Source of the DNA: Spirochaetota bacterium
GTDB taxonomy: Bacteria; Spirochaetota; Spirochaetia; Treponematales; UBA12059
Assembly (NCBI GenBank): GCA_029547205.1
Contig: JAKPPT010000131.1
Location: 19,686-83,685, forward strand
Length of the DNA stretch: 64,000 nucleotides
Direction of reading: 5' to 3'
Translations under genes and position numbers: made by a program
The notes under the pieces: generated by a model
Databases searched by the model: none
What the model was told of the DNA's origin: nothing
Seen by the model: the letters and a program-made list of their open reading frames with translations, nothing else
In this document: in pieces, positions 61,154 to 64,000 of the stretch
Numbering within the stretch: the stretch's first letter is position 1
How the letters are laid out: the number at the start of each line of letters is the position of its first letter

Positions 61154-63706
61154 TTATTCCCACCAAATTAATGGTTTTATCAATCGATAATCCAAATCTT
61201 TTGTATTTACTTTTGTTCCGTTTTCAAACTCAACTTCACCTTCGCAGATTGTCTTAATCCATTTTCCAGTAAAATTAGATAAGGATTCAGCCATATCTAT
61301 ATTCGTATAGAGTTTATTCAAATCAACCTTTACTTTGTTATTTTCATAATCAATCTCTAATGCTTTGAGCATCTTCTCGTCTTTTAAGAAGACATATTGT
61401 TCGTAAGGGCTTTTATTTCCTGCAATAAATATATCATGATTTTCGGAAACTGTATTGGCTAATGCTTCTTCATATTGTTCCAGTTCGTAATACTTAAAGA
61501 AACCACCGCCTAGATATTCTTTAACTTCTTTTGAGATGCCTGACTTATCGTAAGCCAAAACCTTTTTCATTCTTGGCAAAACTACTGTGTAAAAATGCTC
61601 CCCCATCTCAGCACCTATCCATTTTCTGCCAAGTTTATGGGCTACGGCTGTGGTAGTACCAGAGCCGAGGAAGAAGTCCATAACAAAATCATCTTCATTA
61701 GATGTTGTTTTTATAACTCTTGCTAATAAGTATTCAGAATTTTCTGTTGAAAAGGATTGTGTGTCTGAATAAGAAGGAATATCTTTCCAGTCATTTCCAA
61801 TCTTTTTTAGTTCTGATGGTAGATATTCTACTTTGAATGATTCTGAATTACAATTTAAACATTTATCTAAAACTTCAACACCATAAAGCAATTTTTCTTT
61901 TGTATCGGCATATTTGTAATTGTTGAAATCTAATTCATCAGAAAACTTTGTTTTAGAATTGTTTTTATCATAATAATAAATTGCCTTACAGTTTTTGCAT
62001 TTTAATCTTAGATAATGTTCTTTAAGAAGTTTATCTACTTTTTCTTGAACTAATGTAAAATGTTGATTTTCAGGTGGAAGAATTAATTTTCCTAAGAATG
62101 TTCTTTCTCTTGGATTTCGTTCTCCTTGCTTTAAAAAACCTGTCCATTTAATGTTTTTAATATTCTCTTTTCTGGAAAATACATCTTTTCTAATATACAC
62201 ATCTGATTTTGTATAATAAAGAAGATATTCGTTTTCTACTTCAAATTTATTAGGCGTACCTATTGACTGTCTTTTCCTATTTAATATAATTTCATTCCTA
62301 AAATTCTCCTCTCCAAAAATCTCGTTCATTATCGGTCTCACAATCCAGTTTCCATTGTAGTCACATCTTACAAAAATGCTTCCTTTTTCATTAAGCCATT
62401 CTCTGGCAATACGCAAGCGGTTTTCCAGCAATGTTGCCCAGTTGGCGTCTTTGTAGTTGGTACGGTAAAGAAATTGGTCTGAAGAGTCCAGATTAAACGG
62501 CGGGTCAATGTAAATCGTCTGTACTTTTTCTTTAAACTTTGGCAGGATTGTATTCAATGCCTGGTAGTTTTCGCTCTTTATCAGCCAGCCATCTAATACA
62601 TTGTCTAAATCATCAAATAAACTTAAAATTTCAAGTTCTAAATTCTTGAAGTATTTTGTGTCTATGGGTAAATGATTGTATTTTTCGGATAAATGTTTGC
62701 CTGTTAAGTCTGTTTCAAAAATATCTGTTGTTTTAAAGTTTTCATCTACTATGCCTAATTCTTGCCATTCTTCTATTTGCTTAGTGATATTTTTATGTTT
62801 TAAGATTTTCTCAATAAACTTCTCGTCTTTTATTCTATCCAACGTAATCACATAATTTGCATTTTTAACAAACTTTGGTTTGTTCCAGATTTTCACTAGT
62901 TCATCTTCAAACTGCGAGATAAAATCAATTATCTTAAATGCAATATCTTTTAAGATTTGCAATTGATTTACTCTATCTGCACTCCATTCTTGTGCACCAT
63001 CCCAAAAATATTGATAACTCCAAAGTTTAAACTGCTCTTGTAAAAATGCTTTTGCATTTTTATTGATAAAAAAATCAACCTCACTTTGCTTTTCAAAAAT
63101 TCTAAATGCTCTCTCCAATTGTTCTTCGGTTATATTAAAATGTTTTTTCTTTAATTCTTTTAATATATCTTCTGTTTTTGTTACCCTACCTTTTTCTGAA
63201 TAAATCACATTAAAAACAATTGTTTTATCTTCTTTTACTTCTTTAAGTTCATACATCAAACTTCTTTTTTCATTGGCTTTTTTATGCTCTAAATTGGATA
63301 CATCAAAGAAATATTTGATACCATCACTTTCTATCTCTAAGCTTCTGAAAATCCGATCAGTCTTCACATAGTAAAGCATCTGCGTTTTCCAAAAAAGAAT
63401 CACATCTTTATCATTAGTATAAACCTTTTCATATATATTAGTATGAAACGGAGTTGAATTAAAATATATTGATCCATTTTCTGTAAAATAACGGCTGAAA
63501 AAAGAGTAGAGCTTGTCAAAAAGTTCATCTCTGAATTCAGGATAGCTTCTCAGTGCAGATTCAATATCATTTTTGAGCATATCCTCAATCTTTTGGTAAT
63601 ATTTCGATTTTATCTTCATCAAATTGACAAAACCGCCTGTGCCTTCTATTTTGGCACCAATAAATACATCTTGTAGTGCGTTGTAAAATTTTTGTTCTTT
63701 AGTCAT
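61154..63706 (-). CDS. mod: type III DNA methyltransferase, Mod subunit
   Basis: The protein has 850 residues, longer than many Mod proteins (~650). GAGGTAG precedes the ATG. The order DPPF (TIYIDPPFNLDSSDQFLY, ~residue 400) before FxGxG (DFFLGSGTTTAVAHKLGRKW, ~680) marks a beta-class N6-adenine methyltransferase of type III. A long N-terminal helical region (~1-370) and a target-recognition insert lie around these motifs; the insert contains CKNCK (~570) and CLNC (~615), a four-Cys zinc-ribbon-like site. It sets sequence specificity for the system. Its last 30-40 codons are repeated, decayed, at two later junctions of the operon. Confidence 0.93.
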   Translation of the reverse strand: MTKEQKFYNALQDVFIGAKIEGTGGFVNLMKIKSKYYQKIEDMLKNDIESALRSYPEFRDELFDKLYSFFSRYFTENGSIYFNSTPFHTNIYEKVYTNDKDVILFWKTQMLYYVKTDRIFRSLEIESDGIKYFFDVSNLEHKKANEKRSLMYELKEVKEDKTIVFNVIYSEKGRVTKTEDILKELKKKHFNITEEQLERAFRIFEKQSEVDFFINKNAKAFLQEQFKLWSYQYFWDGAQEWSADRVNQLQILKDIAFKIIDFISQFEDELVKIWNKPKFVKNANYVITLDRIKDEKFIEKILKHKNITKQIEEWQELGIVDENFKTTDIFETDLTGKHLSEKYNHLPIDTKYFKNLELEILSLFDDLDNVLDGWLIKSENYQALNTILPKFKEKVQTIYIDPPFNLDSSDQFLYRTNYKDANWATLLENRLRIAREWLNEKGSIFVRCDYNGNWIVRPIMNEIFGEENFRNEIILNRKRQSIGTPNKFEVENEYLLYYTKSDVYIRKDVFSRKENIKNIKWTGFLKQGERNPRERTFLGKLILPPENQHFTLVQEKVDKLLKEHYLRLKCKNCKAIYYYDKNNSKTKFSDELDFNNYKYADTKEKLLYGVEVLDKCLNCNSESFKVEYLPSELKKIGNDWKDIPSYSDTQSFSTENSEYLLARVIKTTSNEDDFVMDFFLGSGTTTAVAHKLGRKWIGAEMGEHFYTVVLPRMKKVLAYDKSGISKEVKEYLGGGFFKYYELEQYEEALANTVSENHDIFIAGNKSPYEQYVFLKDEKMLKALEIDYENNKVKVDLNKLYTNIDMAESLSNFTGKWIKTICEGEVEFENGTKVNTKDLDYRLIKPLIWWE

Positions 63707-63814
63707 GTAACTACCTCATTATTTCTCTTAATTATAAATCTTATTTTTTTTATGTCCATAAAAGCCCACACACAAAAAAAATGAACAGCGAAGAAAGATG
63801 GTCCCCCCCAAGGC

Positions 63815-63843
63815 GCTACTTGAAGTCAACGAAATCAGGTAGC
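63815..63843 (+). repeat. stem-loop near the right-edge insertion element
   Basis: GCTACTTGA pairs with TCAGGTAGC (one wobble) around an 11-base loop, 30 bases before the transposase start. It may be part of the element's terminal or regulatory sequence. Confidence 0.4.
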
Positions 63844-63873
63844 ATTACTATAACACCAGCCACAGGAGGGACC

Positions 63874-64000
63874 ATGTTTACGTTTAATTATTATGAACTC
63901 TATCGTAACAGTAAAGACCCTGTACAGTATAGGGGGATGTTAGTGGAGTATGCTTTGAAGTATGGCATAAAGCCTACCGCACGGGAATTCAAGACTACCC
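63874..64000 (+). CDS. start of an IS481-like transposase/integrase (3' end outside window)
   Basis: After ACAGGAGGGACC an ATG at 63874 opens MFTFNYYELYRNSKDPVQYR then GMLVEYALKYGIKPTAREFKT, running off the window. This is the N-terminus of helix-turn-helix plus DDE integrase-core transposases of IS481-like type, where a helix-turn-helix (KPTAREFKTT) follows. About 42 residues are visible, so whether the gene is intact cannot be judged. It marks the right border of the A+T-rich defence region. Confidence 0.7.
   Translation, partial: MFTFNYYELYRNSKDPVQYRGMLVEYALKYGIKPTAREFKTT

Noticed and set aside
1..64000. CRISPR arrays
   Set aside because: No run of regularly spaced direct repeats was seen in any intergenic region.

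Overview
The window reads as a chromosomal segment of an anaerobic, fermentative, diderm bacterium, most likely a spirochaete related to Treponema. The reasons are a run of lipoproteins with lax spirochaete-type lipoboxes and LPP20/CsgG-like folds, a trimeric electron-bifurcating [FeFe] hydrogenase, a tungsten-type aldehyde:ferredoxin oxidoreductase, and oxygen-defence proteins of anaerobes (rubrerythrin, superoxide reductase, rubredoxin). The phylum is inferred from gene content and protein style; no rRNA or other definitive marker is present.

Layout. Bases 1-6.2 kb: tail of a CapA-like phosphatase, then four surface lipoprotein genes. 6.3-7.9 kb: a membrane-bound class III nucleotide cyclase on the minus strand. 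8.1-13.1 kb: the hydrogenase operon (NuoE-like hydC, a stand-alone HATPase gene, a [2Fe-2S] protein, hydB, hydA). 13.2-16.8 kb: divergent alpha-glucan phosphorylase and a MenA-like prenyltransferase. 16.9-19.5 kb: a four-cluster ferredoxin plus aldehyde oxidoreductase. 19.6-25.7 kb: Nudix hydrolase, MGDG-type glycosyltransferase, an (alpha/alpha)6 glycosidase, a DRTGG protein, thiF-thiS, OsmC and pth. 25.7-32.6 kb: the histidine operon hisG-B-H-F-(A-IE)-C-D, preceded by a His-rich leader peptide and a transcription attenuator. 32.8-36.5 kb: the mrfA-mrfB DNA-repair pair. 36.6-39.0 kb: a Rieske oxygenase diverging from rubrerythrin-desulfoferrodoxin-rubredoxin. 39.1-45.7 kb: an rRNA-type methyltransferase, GIN-domain and VWA/CsgG-like envelope proteins, radA, initiator tRNA and a SanA-like protein. 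45.7-50.6 kb: two tandem FAD oxidoreductases, a DUF523/DUF1722 protein and a membrane-protein gene broken by one stop codon.

50.6-64 kb is an accessory region: decayed fragments (DUF3800-like gene, IS3-family element), then a very A+T-rich defence operon on the minus strand, then the start of another transposase at the right edge. The operon is a type III restriction-modification system whose mod and res genes are separated by two inserted two-gene cassettes: a PHP-SMC ATPase with an AlbA/Schlafen-type protein, and an XRE-ImmA/IrrE regulator with a DUF4411 PIN-like protein. Copies of the extreme 3' end of mod recur at the cassette junctions: a 38-codon relic before the XRE gene and a shorter one before res. 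This suggests that the cassettes were captured by recombination at the mod tail, and it is the most interesting observation here.

Functionally, the hydrogenase, the aldehyde oxidoreductase and its ferredoxin, and the DRTGG protein fit ferredoxin- and NADH-linked fermentation. The histidine operon carries its own His-codon attenuator and an unusual HisA-HisI-HisE fusion. The accessory end looks like a mobile defence module rather than core chromosome.
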